DNA of 64,000 nt, taken from assembly GCA_032718475.1 (NCBI GenBank), contig JAUCBJ010007220.1:1-64000 (forward strand), read 5' to 3'. A program made the translations under genes and the position numbers. Positions 51,901-63,160 of the stretch are shown here, piece by piece. The stretch's first letter is position 1. Each line of letters starts with the position of its first letter. This stretch comes from Nemertoderma westbladi (Eukaryota; Xenacoelomorpha; Nemertodermatida; Nemertodermatidae). The notes beneath the pieces are model-generated. The model had not been told where the DNA came from, ran no database searches, and saw only the letters and a program-made list of their open reading frames with translations.

Positions 51901-53232
51901 GTGAAACTACAGCTCATAAAGCAGTCCAGAGAAAAGACACCGGAAAACAAGGTAAGTGAGAAACCCGTCTCTAGGAGAAAGGTAACACCAGTGTGTTATA
52001 CAGACGACGGCGAAAGCCAGACTTCTCAAGGAGAGGATAGCGGGAAAGACACTGAAAGATCTTATTATGTCAATAAAACGCCTAAAGACCAGGTAAGTAA
52101 ATTCAAGTCTCGAACCAATGACAGGAGAGAACAGGTAAGAAAAACTCCTCCTACGTCTCCTAAGAGAATTCAAGTAAGAAACCCTGAAGAAAGAACGAGT
52201 GTGCACAACGTTACTCAAAGTAAGGTAAGTAACATCAAACCAAAATGTGTGCTGTGCGACGGGCCCCACCGTTTGAATATGTATGATAAATTCCTAAAGA
52301 AATCATTAAAGGATAGACGTGAAGTCATGTGGGATAAGCGGTTGTGTTATAATTGCCTCAGACGAGGACACCAACGGCGAACCTGTTACTCCGACGCAAG
52401 GTGTGCAAAGTGCGGCGCAAAACATCATATCTTGTTGCACACGGAATTCGAACGAAACAGCCCGAGTCAGGTAAGTGAGTCCGAACTACATGTCCAATTC
52501 AGTGATGTGAACGCCACTGACCAATATTCTGAGATGGAAGGATTCTATACGGACGAATTCTCCGACGAAAACGAATCCTGTTACCTGACAAATACCGCAG
52601 TGTATCGAGCACTTACGTATGAAAAAGACACAGACAGCGACCTCACCCTAACTACTTCTGATCGACAACCATCTTGGAAAGCGCCACCTTCCAATGTAGG
52701 AATCCGAGAATTTCCTGTAGTACAGGTAAGGGTCCACGGACCTAAAAGGAGTTATGTAGTGAACGCCCTCCTTGACTCCGGTAGTACAGGAACATTCATC
52801 GACAAAGAACTAGCCGAAGACATCTTTGCTGGACAACCCAAGTTCCGAACTAAGCTAAACATGTCAGGAATTATGCAGGTTTGGAAATCTACAGTAATCG
52901 CGGATTATTATATAGGTGTGTTGTCCACCCCCCAGGATGAACTAGGAGAACATAGTATAAGGTCAGTAAAAATGGTAGCGATAAAGAACTTCGCTACCAG
53001 CCAAGTGGAACCTTATAACTGGGATGAGGACGATTTCACCCAGCAGTTTGATATACCTCGATTCAACACAGATTACCCTGGAGTGCAAATACTCATCGGT
53101 CAAAATGCGCATGAGGCGCTCGAGACATTGGAGAAACGGCCTGCTCAACCGCAACCACTACAAGTCTATGCGGGAAGAACTAGAGTAGGTTGGTACTTTA
53201 CTGGCCCTTCTCGTAGAACTCTTATGGAATGA
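48946..53232 (+). CDS. Gag-protease ORF of element B (1428 aa)
   Basis: Structural and protease polyprotein. N-terminal region with a helical, matrix-like part; residues about 390-470 are a 13-15 residue Ala/Glu repeat (VAEAERKAALAAT type) forming a long helix; then a Pro-rich linker and a second coiled coil. Residues about 820-1000 are the DUF1759 capsid-like domain (FNEYYKDNI, FLIECLEGSPK). Zinc knuckles include CYNCLRRGHQRRTC and CAKCGAKHH (about 1100-1165). The aspartic protease has ALLDSGSTGTFID near 1274. It ends TGPSRRTLME then TGA, after which the same frame continues into a pol remnant. Start chosen at the first ATG; element C has ATA there. Eight donor-like AG|GT sites lie inside it. 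Confidence 0.88.
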   Translation: MSDTKQDLSDSLLDTTICDPDRSVERVGPKFNSPPTVRKIIPPEVISEPRLVQHRRSIIGTRAQVKRDQEAAEQQQPASQELISQRPDSSSSEDTVELTPERGAKMTDAVYSDPLLILPAAVLTRLLIAVEEHQIDWARSKRSTKDSYAGYTREELKSIVESQWNFPGPGLPFDLSEAAWEDIHRMGVTKETVDPAVWERSAAGYVQGFVSSMERVEKQLFQQPQGPQEQGQLLYQVRERILRIRLILSAFEEASKRRQDTSLQVAVKTWFQKVSLQVQGMAQWKAQLDERSTHGESTDATFSQVENEATAEKPHKRDAIDIYLSDYQRFVGDEELRRRLEGLSPNSEGAQRVLDAIDVDMRAANQAKFDENIRLTKVQEEQVKKKRIEDRKIAAAAAAVAEAERKAAVAEAERKAALAATVAEAERKAALAATVAEAERKAALAAAVAEAERKAAMAAAVAEAERKASEETAQLELENLQDRQDNFNKQLTASNMQMMNRSTPKRQGYTSSEEGDTTDHEGGGNRSRLSRRKRMSHHQKLPDLPPAVRRQLNNTNLGSTEPTDQIIKIERLPTIVDEPEIIRPVLEITPSVIETPVLPEPTFKFPLHSTKLSVPRGTAPETVLVLDSERNIKDISPVVPRLPATTLADPASAVDWVDERRRGMDILLGEMKENRVRSSQQVRELEGTVQQLKGTVKESRLELQEVQQSIALECYKLVNLQKGISPPSVTMCQPVRSEVFHAQGVEPTRIYTASEVETPIVNPIKGNYRPVDNDIPYRPDHNPRNLYTDNSILNNTMAQESFTRQMARTEARQAVKVGEIVKFNGDEMKWLPFNEYYKDNIQNSVLSNREKLRFLIECLEGSPKLMALKFIGHPDGLRQVWDTLNIRYGNRNNIAGYLYAKLVAPRKFISSGIIEFSDEIQEICRQLDWLGKSHEYQSAMVIRAVASTLPKGGVGTRWDKKVLYMMEQQQRDPTMADLMSFLDGEVKLQLIKQSREKTPENKVSEKPVSRRKVTPVCYTDDGESQTSQGEDSGKDTERSYYVNKTPKDQVSKFKSRTNDRREQVRKTPPTSPKRIQVRNPEERTSVHNVTQSKVSNIKPKCVLCDGPHRLNMYDKFLKKSLKDRREVMWDKRLCYNCLRRGHQRRTCYSDARCAKCGAKHHILLHTEFERNSPSQVSESELHVQFSDVNATDQYSEMEGFYTDEFSDENESCYLTNTAVYRALTYEKDTDSDLTLTTSDRQPSWKAPPSNVGIREFPVVQVRVHGPKRSYVVNALLDSGSTGTFIDKELAEDIFAGQPKFRTKLNMSGIMQVWKSTVIADYYIGVLSTPQDELGEHSIRSVKMVAIKNFATSQVEPYNWDEDDFTQQFDIPRFNTDYPGVQILIGQNAHEALETLEKRPAQPQPLQVYAGRTRVGWYFTGPSRRTLME
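50125..50350 (+). repeat. In-frame 42-45 bp repeat coding for an Ala/Glu/Arg helix
   Basis: Five to six units of gtggcagaagcagaaagaaaagcggctttggcagct. Element C has a shorter version (63,256-63,355). Confidence 0.85.
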
Positions 53233-53676
53233 TTACCAAAAGAACAGGTATATCAATTAAGTGAACGGGAAGTGGAGAGCAGTGAAGTTGACGACCCAAC
53301 TGAGGGAACACCATACTCCTCAGATAATGACGACATCAACTCCAATGTAGATCAATGGAGACATTGCCCCGAGACGATCAATCTAGCCGACATCGCCTCC
53401 AGAGGAGCAACTCCTCAAGAACTGACAGATATTCCAGACTGGTTAGGTGAACCCGACTTCCTAAGTAAAGAAGATGAATGGCCTCCCCACCTTAACCCGA
53501 CTGAGATTAGACAGGCCAAGGGAGCGGAGAAAGTAACACAACCACTCAATCGCCCAGCTGGTCGTTTATGTTTACTGGAAAGAGACCGAAAACTGTCCGG
53601 AAACTATGGAAGGCAAGATACTCTTCCCACGACCACCTCCCTAATCCAACAAATATCTAGGGACTCCATAACGTAA
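53233..53676 (+). pseudogene. Pol remnant: end of the RNase H region only
   Basis: Same frame as gag-protease after its TGA. It begins LPKEQVYQLSEREVE, an ordinary BEL/Pao linker, then an acidic segment, then WRHCPETINLADIASRGATP and WLGEPDFL, the conserved end of the RNase H region. Everything between, i.e. RT and most of RNase H, about 2 kb in intact relatives, is missing, and no integrase follows. The final codons are a new tail. Confidence 0.75.
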
Positions 53677-55218
53677 CAACATACGGAGTGGGTGTGTGAC
53701 TATATTATTTTATATTTATTTTTATTCTTTTATATTTATGTATATATTATTATGTAATTTTATTATAATCGTTTTCTTTAATTTTACTTAGTAGAATGTT
53801 ATTTTAGCGATTATTTAGTAGATTAGTGCAATATATATTCGCGTTTATTACTTAATTACTTATATATTATATATTTAGTGCGACGGCGAGAAATAATTAT
53901 TTTCCTCTTTCCTTACTGTCCGTATTACATTACAAATACATAATTACAGTAAGATGAAATGTCCGTACTTATTAAAGTACAATAAAGCTCCTACTATATT
54001 TAAGTATTATTGGCAAGCAGAGTATTAGGAATGCAAAATTCAGATCCTCGTGTCTCGGCTAAACCAAGCTCTAGGTAGACCTTGGAAACGACTTGCCTCT
54101 TCTCACTGACATTGCTTCGTGCGATATTGCTCTCATACCGTATATTAAATAATACATAAAGTAGCGTGATGTCCTTTTAACAGTAGCGTATAACGCGAAA
54201 TAAATCTGTTAAACCCTTTGACCATCTGTAATTCTAGTCGATTAAGATATCGCGGCACCCACCGATATACTTGAAAGACAAAATTCTAGAATCAGTGGTT
54301 AACGTCCCCAGACAAGTTCTGGAATAAATTGGTGCCCATCCTAAATATTAATTATTAATATTTACAAAATCTGTCAAATTTTAGATCCTTTAAAATTCTA
54401 GTCGATTAAGGTATCGTAGCACTTACCGATACTCTTAAAAAGACAAAATTCCTAGAATCTAGGATCCCAGTCCCCAGACACGTTCTGGAATAAAATTACG
54501 TCTATTTAACATTAAATAATAAAATTTACGGGAATAAATTTAAATTCATATATTTCAATGAATTTAATAAATTGTTATTTTTATACAATTTATAACATTC
54601 CCAAAATTCCATTAATTAATAGATCATGGGAGCGGAGATTCACTCTATTAAGTGTATTAGTGTGCGAGAATCTCCAATATATAGTCAATAGCCGATAAAA
54701 TCCATAAAATCATATATAGAGAGGATATTGACCATTAAAGAATTACTATTAAATAGCATCCCAGATCTGTATGCATGAGAATTACCCTAATTCTACCGCT
54801 AGCTTTCCATAATGTCACCATGGCAACAACCACGCTAGAATTAGAAGTGAGTTAAAAGAACAATAAAAGGCTTGCTCATTGAATAGCATACGGAATAAAT
54901 AGGACACCGCTAGTATCCAAGGATACATAATAACAACGTGACATTCTGGAAGGCACTGACTAACGGACAAATGACCCGAATGTGTGATAGAATGTGTACC
55001 ATTTGTGACAGTTACGTGGAATTTGTGCGTTTGTAGGTGAATGTTACTACTAAGGTGTGTTTACAGTAGCGAGTCGCAATTGTGAAAGTAACCCTAACTC
55101 TCCAGTAAGAACCTGAAGTACATCTAAGCCTTTGGGACGGACAGTGGAGTGACTTGTGCCAGTTATCGTTGTCGTTGTGTAGCTACATCGTTGGCGAAAG
55201 CACAGCGACGACGGTACA
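53677..55218. other. AT-rich non-coding block, possibly an internal LTR
   Basis: Starts after a purine-rich ggagtgggtg with TGTGACTATATTA and ends ...GGTACA just before a primer-site-like sequence, so it could be an LTR of another retroelement. No second copy exists in the window to prove it. A direct duplication lies at about 54,228-54,510 (ttctagtcgattaagrtatcg...ccccagacaagttctggaataaa, two copies). Confidence 0.4.
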
Positions 55219-55238
55219 TTGGCGCTGAGGATCTTGCA
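55219..55238 (+). other. Primer-binding-site-like sequence
   Basis: TTGGCGCTGAGGATCTTGCA follows ...GGTACA. TGGCGC starts are common in LTR-element primer sites complementary to tRNA 3' ends. Inference from position and sequence only. Confidence 0.35.
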
Positions 55239-55326
55239 CTGTCCGGGGGCAAAAGAGGGGTAGGCAGCGACGCCCGCTAGCCTAAATATAAACTCATTAT
55301 AATATTGATAAACTCATATAGCAGAT

Positions 55327-56848
55327 ATGACTAAGTTGATAGAAGATGATCTTGGTATCAGGGAGCGATATACTCTACCTTTGCAAGCGTTTGTTGATAG
55401 CTTGATACGCGGCGATGCTGGTCCAACTACTACGGAGGACGATGGTCGTTATATCTAACCGCCAATGTCCCGGGAACAACTTGCGCGTGGGTTGGACTGT
55501 AGAAAATTCACCGCTCGCTATACGCATCGTAATGGTACGTATATGGACTTCTTAACTACTGGTCATCCTATCGACCTACACGATACGAACGATATAGACA
55601 CCAAAAGGGAAATGGTTTATTTAAATATCATACCCAGCGGAAGCGGAACGATAAACTGAGACTCGAACACGAAAATTCTATTCGAAACCGACTCGAAAGT
55701 GCAGATGTCGAAGAGCCGGATAAACGCAGCGACTTCACCAAATACCTGGAATTCTTGAGAGAAACCTATCTCGATATTACCAGTCAACAGAATCTAGAAA
55801 CTCGATATCCTCAAGGTATACATCATGACCGCATGGTAGAACTCAAACGGCTCTATTCCACTATGATGTATCTTACCGCCGATCGAAAGCTACCTGTTGT
55901 ACCGGATAGCTTCGAACAGATGGAGGAATATTGTAAGCTGGAGAAAGATCACTCGGGTTTCCCCTACAAGACGTGCGTCTTTGGTATTATTGCGAGGAAT
56001 GCCTTAGACCCAACCAACAAACGGAAAGACCTAAACATCCGCGGAGACGTTGCACTAAACACGGTTTTACTCGCTATACTGGCGGGAGTTTCGAGCGAAA
56101 TTTGTTTGACGTATCACCTACGCTCGTTCGACTCAGACGATCCTTAAATAAACCAATGATCAGAGTTTCGGAATACTCGATCACACCTCCTCATTCCCTA
56201 GTGAGACCTCAGACTCTTGATCCTATTAGTATGACAGATCCTCCCGAGCTGTACTCACTACTCAAAGATCTAGTGTTACCTGAACAATTAGTCGGTGGCA
56301 CCCCGGTGGTGGGCTTCCTAGATATTAGCCCATCCTACCTAGTCGGATTGGGACGCGGACATTTAATATCGCCGTTTAACCCTTACCATCGTCCCGGCTT
56401 AACACGATATAACCTGTCACCAGAGTGGCGGAGAGCGTTGTACCAAATGAGTTAGATGCTATTCTACAAAGATCAGAAAAGGAACTTATGCTTGTTCAGA
56501 TAAACGTAAATTGCATTAGCAGGTCCAAGCAGTAAACAAAGTAACTTTATCTCAGTTCGATCGGGAAATCCAGAATCTCTAAGAAGTTATCGAACTTGGA
56601 CGACCCTATTATCTGCGAGAGTTTTTGGATGAACGTATCCAGCTACGAGCAGAGGAAAATCAGCTCGAGGAGAAGCATATCGAAACGGCGGATACCCCGA
56701 CCATAATCCTACACCTTCTGATGCACTCATATTGCACCCTTCACCCAGGATTTATAGCCCTCCTAGTAAAGTGGCTCCCCCCAAAGAGAAAAGGACTCTT
56801 GTTAGCCTCAAAAAACTGCGTAAACGCCGTCCTCGTAAGAAAGACTAA
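55327..56848 (+). pseudogene. Unidentified ORF, about 500 aa over several frames, element B
   Basis: I do not recognise it. The ATG at 55327 reads MTKLIEDDLGIRERYTLPLQ, has a TAA at 55456-55458, continues in frame to about 55,645, shifts into a charged helix (LRLEHENSIRNRLESADVEE) open to 56,147, and shifts again near 55,970 into WYYCEECLRPN...RRRCTKHGFTRY, a possible C-x2-C / C-x2-H zinc site, open to 56,455. The last block (QLRAEENQLEEK) ends, with a shift, in a very basic tail (LKKLRKRRPRKKD). The coiled coil, possible zinc site and basic C-terminus would fit a nucleic-acid-binding gag-like protein. Confidence 0.45.
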
Positions 56849-56918
56849 CTGTTTAGAGTATTTTTATATTTTAGAAACTGTGATTTGTTATATTTTATAG
56901 ACTTAAATCCCATTTTCT

Positions 56919-56926
56919 GGGAGCGG
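56919..56926 (+). other. Polypurine tract of element B
   Basis: GGGAGCGG immediately before the 3' LTR. Confidence 0.6.
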
Positions 56927-58111
56927 TGTAAAGGCTTTTGCGTAATTAGCCGGTTATTTTCCCCGTAAAGTACTCTGTAGTTGGTTTACCAGGCATAAAA
57001 AGGCCGTGTCCTTACTGTACTGGTGTTTTAGAGGACATAAAAGTCTTTTCTTCTGTATGTGTACTTTAGAGGACATAATCCGCAATTTTATGACGCAATA
57101 CGCTGGATCCTCTTGAAACAGTGTAGCTACCATGACGACGGCTAACAGCTGATATTGCCACTTAGAACATCTCTTTGTTCTTTGTTCTCTCTTTGATCGG
57201 TCGACCAATCAGAGCGTTTTTTGCCTCTGTGTTAGATGGTAGATAGAAACTCTTGGAGTTGAGTCAGTATGTGATTTTTCCACAGCCTACGACACCGGCG
57301 TGGAACCTCCGTGTTTCAGTCTTTAGTTCAACATTAGTAGGCTTAATTATAGAACGTATATCCGTTATCATATCAAACAAACTAACTAACGTACTCACTG
57401 ATCATATCTCACTCAGTCACTCATAATCATTCATACCTTAACATTACTGCTTTGCTGTCGGTTATTCATTATATTTGTTGATGGAACATTATATTCGGAA
57501 TACTGATAAACAATCAGACACCCCAATCTTCTTGATATACTAAAGGTTAGAGAGACCGGATACATATAACGATTGCGACTTACATTGAGTGGTTTGAAGT
57601 GAATCTAATGCTATTTTATAGGCCCTACACGTATTGTCTGTTGTTCTCCTTATACTGTATGTGACTAAAATTAGTAAAGGTCGGCAGATTGGTGTGCAGC
57701 ATTGTGCAGTATTGTGTATGATTGTGATTGATAACGAAGCATCTCCTAAAGAATGCGCCATATACGTGAATCTATAGCCATCCCGTTGTGTCTGGTTTAA
57801 GTCATAACTCTGTTTATATATTTAGAGCGCCATGTCCTAAAGGAACTGTTAATATTTCCCGAAACTGAATATTATTTGTCAGAGATTATATATATTAAGA
57901 TCAGTCGAATAATACAGTAGGCCTATCCCGCAATACGATTAGGCTTCCGAATCCAGTCTCCCGGGTATATCTAGCAGGTGAATGATCGCGCATAGACTGG
58001 TTTCGGCTAATGTAGTGTATCAAATATTTGTCGTAGGCTAAAGACTATCTATTATCTAGAAGACATCCTAATTTGGCAGGTTAAACTGCTAAAGGTCTGA
58101 AAGCGCGAACA
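56927..58111 (+). repeat. 3' LTR of element B
   Basis: 1185 bp, differing from the 5' LTR by only a handful of substitutions and small indels (for example tatactgtatgtgac against tatatgtgac). Followed by the target duplication CACTC and the satellite. Confidence 0.93.
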
Positions 58112-60098
58112 CACTCCGGGAATACCTGGCTCTACATGCGGGCTGACCACACATGTTACTCCGGGAATTCTTGGCTCAAAGTGCGGGCGGTCTACACACA
58201 GTACTCCAGGAATTCCTGGGTCAATGTGCGGGCCGTCTACACACGGCACTCCGGGATTTCCTGGGTCAATGTGTGGGCAGTCTACACACGGCACTCCGGG
58301 AATTCCTGGGTCAATGTGCAGGTAGTCTACACACGGCACTCCAGGAATTCCTGGGTGAATGTGCGGGCCGTCTACACACGGCACTCCGGGAATACCTGGC
58401 TCTACATGTGGGCTGACTACACATGGCCTTCCGGGAATACCTGGCTCTACATGCGGACTGACTACACATGGCACTCCGGGAATACCTGGCTCTACATGCG
58501 GGCTGACTACAAATGGCACTCGGGAATACCTGGCTCTAAATGCATGCTGACTACACATGGAACTCGGGAATACCTGGCTCTACATGTGGGCTGACTACAA
58601 ATGGCACTCCAGGAATACCTGGCTCTACATGCTGGCTGACTGCACACAGTACTCCAGGAATTCTTGGCTCAACATGCGGGCTGACTACACATGGCACTCC
58701 GGGAATACCTGGCTCTACATGTGGGCTGACTACACATGGCACTCCGGGAATTCCTGGGTCAATGTGCGGGCAGTCAGTCTACACAAGGCACTCCGGGAAT
58801 TCTTGGCTCAATGTGCGGGTGGTCTACACACAGTACTCCAGGAATTCCAGGGTCAATGTGCGGGCCGTCTACACACGGCACTCCGGGAATTCCTGGGTCA
58901 ATGTGCAGGCAGTCTACACATGGTACTCCGGGAATTCCTGGGTCAATGTGCAGGCAGTCTACACATGGTACTCCGGGAATTCTGGCTCAATGTGCGGGCA
59001 GTCTACACATGGCACTCCGGGAAATCCTGGGTCAAAGTGCGGGCAGTCTACACACGGCACTCCGGGAATTCCTGGGTCAATGTGCAGGCAGTCTACACAT
59101 GGCACTCCTGGAATTCCTGGGTCAAAGTGCGGGCAGTCTACACATGGCACTCCGGGAATTCCTGGCTCTACATGCGGGTCGATACACGGCAATCCTGGAA
59201 TTCCAGGGTCAATGTGCAGGCAGTCTACACACGGCACTCCAGGAATTCCTGGGTCAATGTGCGGGCCATCTACACACGGCACTCCGGGAATTCCTGGCTC
59301 TACATGCGGGCTGACTTCACATGGCACTCCGGGAATATCTGGTTCTACATGCGGGCTGACTACACATGTCACTCGGGAATACCTGGCTCTACATGCGGGC
59401 TGACTACACATGGCACTCGGGAATACCTGGTTCTACATGCGGCTGACTACATATGGCACTCGGGAATACCTGGCTCTACATGCGGGTTGACTACACATGG
59501 CACTCGGGAATACCTGGGTCAAAGTGCGGGCAGTCTACACATGGCACTCCGGGAATTCCTGGCTCTACATGCGGGCTGACTATACATGGCACTCGGGAAT
59601 ACCTGGCTCTACATGCGGGTTGACTACACATGGCACTCGGGAATACCTGGGTCAAAGTGCGGGCAGTCTACACATGGCACTCGGGAATACCTGGCTCTAC
59701 ATGCGGGTTGACTACACATGGCACTTGGGAATACCTGGGTCAAAGTGTGGTCAGTCTACACATGGCACTCCGGGAATACCTGGCTCTACATGCGGGCTGA
59801 CTGCACACAGTACTCCAGGAATTCCTGGCTCTACATGCGGGCTGACTACACATGGCACTCCGGGAATACCTGGCTCTACATGCGGGCTGACTACACATGG
59901 TACTCCGGGAATACCTGGCTCTACATGCGGGCTGACTACACATGGCACTCTGGAATACCTGGTTCTACATGCGGGCTGACTACACATGGTACTCCGGGAA
60001 TACCTGGCACTACATGCGGGCTGACTACACATGACACTCGGGAATACCTGGCTCTACATGCTGGCTGACTACACATGGCACTCCGGGAATACCTGGCT
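58112..60098. repeat. 44-bp minisatellite array, right piece
   Basis: About 45 units, alternating blocks of the two unit types; the ggaattcctgggtcaatgtgcgggcagtctacac type dominates 58,150-59,300. All three forward frames and one reverse frame are open over hundreds of bases (for example 58,736-59,314), which shows these frames are not evidence of coding. Confidence 0.93.
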
Positions 60099-61308
60099 TG
60101 TAAAAGCTTTTGTGGGATATAACTGGCCCTTTGCTCCGCAATCCAATTCCCCCCCAAGGCGCTGGAATACTCTAAAAAGCTCCCTAACTCAAAGGATGAA
60201 AGCTACCGGCTGATTGGCTGATTTGCCTAGCGACGGCCTCTTTGTTACGTTCGATCGGCCAACCAGAGCTATAACAACAGAGTATGCAACCAGAGCAACC
60301 GAGCGGAGTGACTCATTTTGTGTGCTGGCCAAGGGCTGCAAAAACCCTGATAGTTAGGCATTTAGACATTCGTGGAACCTGTGGAATCTGATGCTCTGCC
60401 AATGAGAGATTTTCCTTTCTGTGTTGAAATCTACCTGCAGCAGCTCACAGGGTTCAGTGTGTTGGTTTTTCCAGAGCCTAGAAACATCGGCCGTGGAATA
60501 TTTCTGAATTATTCCAACATTAGAACGTCTTTAATTATAAGAACACATAACTGTTACCGGCACGGCATGGCACGGTACAGCGGTACGAGACACTAAGAAC
60601 ACATAACGGTACGGTACGTATTGCACATTATTTACTGCTATTGCTGTTTGTTATTAAATGTATCATTCGTTTGCATATTGTTATTTGGAGAATAACTATA
60701 AACGATCAGAAACCCCGATCTTCTTGATACACTAAGGTTAGAGAGACTGGCTACATATAGCAATTGTGACTTATATTATCGTGGTTTGTAGTGAATTGAA
60801 TGCTATTTTATAGGCCCTACAAATGTCGGTTGCTATTCTCTTTATATATGATTAAAATCAGTGACTATCGGCAATTCAGTGTGCAGCGGTGTGCAATAGT
60901 CTGTATGTGCTTGTCCGCGTAACAAAGCATCTCCTAAAGAATGCGCCTTATGTGTAACTTATAATCCATTCCGTTGTGTTTAGTGTAAGCCATAGCTCTG
61001 TTTATATAGATAGAGCGCCACGTCCTAAAGGAACTGCTAATATTTCCCGAAAGTGAATAATATTTGTCAGATATTATATATTAACGATCAATCGAATAGT
61101 ACGGTAGGCCTGCACCGCAATCAAATTAAAGCATCCGAATCCAGTCTCCCGGGTATATCCAGCGGGTGAATGGTCGCGCATAGACTGGCTTCGGCTAATG
61201 TTGGATTTATTTGTGTCAAATACTTGTCATAGGCTAAAGTCGATTTATAACCTAGAAGACATATAGATTTGGCGGGTTAAACTGCCAAAGGTCTTAAAAG
61301 CGCGAACA
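60099..61308 (+). repeat. 5' LTR of element C
   Basis: TGTAAAAGCTTTTGTGGG...GCGCGAACA, 1210 bp. The first 450 bp differ strongly from the B LTR; from about 60,690 (gatcagaaaccccgatcttcttgata) the two align well. Confidence 0.85.
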
Positions 61309-63160
61309 GTAACAGTTATAGCTTCTTGATTGCGGCGTAAGCAATCAAGTTGATAGTACCGGTCGACCGGTAACCAGTAGGCCTGACTGCCTGATCATCC
61401 GGACCGGTACTTACTTACAGTACGGGTACAGCAGTACTATTTCGATTGTGATATTGTATATTGTGGGCTGCTAGGGGATTAGGGATTGATCACCCCTCAT
61501 TCCTTTGTATGGTTTACTTAATTCTGTCAGTTTTATTTACTAGTAGGCTAATATTGAGCAAAAGACGTGTAAACCTGCTCAGATTGTACAGATAATTTGT
61601 AGGCTGGACTGTTGTCTGACTGTTGATAGGTCTGAACGGATTGCAGTGCATGTAGAGTGTATGTCCGATAAAGTGCCAGTTGGGAATGTAGGGGCTTCCA
61701 GTGCTGTGAGGTAAACCCCCTTTGAAAGAATAAGTCGTACTACTAGGTTAGAACGCATACTAACTAACCATTTCGGAGTCTGCATATACCGTAGTTTGTT
61801 TAGGCTTGATAGTAGTCTGTCAGTATTTGGTCTGCATTTTGTTTGAGTAGTCTGTACGCGTAGCGTAATATTTATTATTCAGAGTTTATGCGATTATTCG
61901 TAACATTCATATCCCCAAGTTTATCCCTACAGTAATTGTGTTTGTTATACATACCGTTATAGTTAAACTAACTCCGGTACTACATCAGGGCTGCTTGGCG
62001 TAGGTAAAGACTGGAGATTTTATGCTTTGGTCACTCCGGCAGATACCGTGGTTCTTTTAGCTGTTCAAGTATTTTTAACGACTGATTATTTGTTGTACAA
62101 GTACTTGTACCTAATTTAGGGTTTAGTGTACAGTGCTTTCCGAAGGTAATTAGCGTGTAGGCAGTATATTTGTGTTGTAAAGTGGTTAATAGGCACGTTG
62201 GTTCTGGTAGACCGCGGTAATTAACTTCTAGGTAGGGACACTCCGTGATACATAACGTAGTACCTATAGCGATACGGCTATAGGTCGTCAGACGGTGGTA
62301 TTTTCCTATCTGGACAACGCAGTATATTTACTACTACTTATTATTTTCAAATACCGTAGTAACCTGTCCGTTGTAATAACCAGATATTCTAACCCTTTGT
62401 TAGGCTGGTTAGTAGACTTCTTGTAAAATTACCCTAAAAATTCGTATTTGTGTATTTGTAATTTTTTGTGTTTATTTAGAGATTGTAATCTCACCCCGAA
62501 TTGTATGTAATTTGTAGTATTAAGTAACTTAGGTAAATTAGAATTATTTGTTTTAGTGTCCAACAAGTAGCACTCCACTGAGAGCGCACAGCTTCTGTGT
62601 AGTGACTCCCCCCAGAAATAATAACATTTATTTCAAATATTGACAAAACCCATTATAGGGGTATATATATTATAAATCAACTCAAACCGATTTATAAAAT
62701 AGTAGGCCTGTCATACAACAACTAGGTCTCAATATCAGTTGGACTACTGCTCAAATAACGGTAATAAAGTAAGTTAAAGTAACCAAGTAACCCCTAAAAT
62801 TCAGAAATTCAATTATTCTAAAATAATTGATATACCGGTATTTACAATAGGCTTATTATATTTATTTCTATAAATTTAGGCTGAAATCATACCGGTATTC
62901 TGTAATTAATTCTAGTTTGTAATTATACTTGTATATATATAATATAAGTGTAAGCTGCATACCGGTATTCTGTGACAAACCTAGTCTGTAATAATACTTA
63001 TATATACTATAAGCATACCGGTATTCTAATATATTGTATATATATCACGTTACATAGAGTAACGATATCGGTAATTAATTACTAGGCTAACAGTGATACT
63101 GAATTACTAGACTTGCTTTAACTGTAATATAGCAGTAGGCATTCAACTGTACAATCAAAC
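61309..63160 (+). other. Leader of element C
   Basis: Aligns with 46,699-48,945 minus one copy of the 290-bp duplication. No ORF. Confidence 0.7.

Larger units (their letters stand above)
45520..58111 (+). mobile_element. LTR retroelement B (BEL/Pao), 12.6 kb, deleted RT to integrase
   Basis: 5' LTR 45520-46698, 3' LTR 56927-58111, nearly identical, with the 5-bp target duplication CACTC at 45515-45519 and 58112-58116. Order: LTR, 2.2-kb leader, gag-protease ORF, short RNase H-end remnant, 1.6 kb non-coding, unidentified ORF, polypurine tract, LTR. The near-identity of the LTRs argues for a recent insertion, so the pol deletion was already present in the element that moved; it must have been mobilised in trans. 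Confidence 0.9.

Noticed and set aside
37245-60098. A CRISPR-like repeat array
   Set aside because: Units are contiguous without unique spacers and the context is a eukaryotic satellite with transposons.
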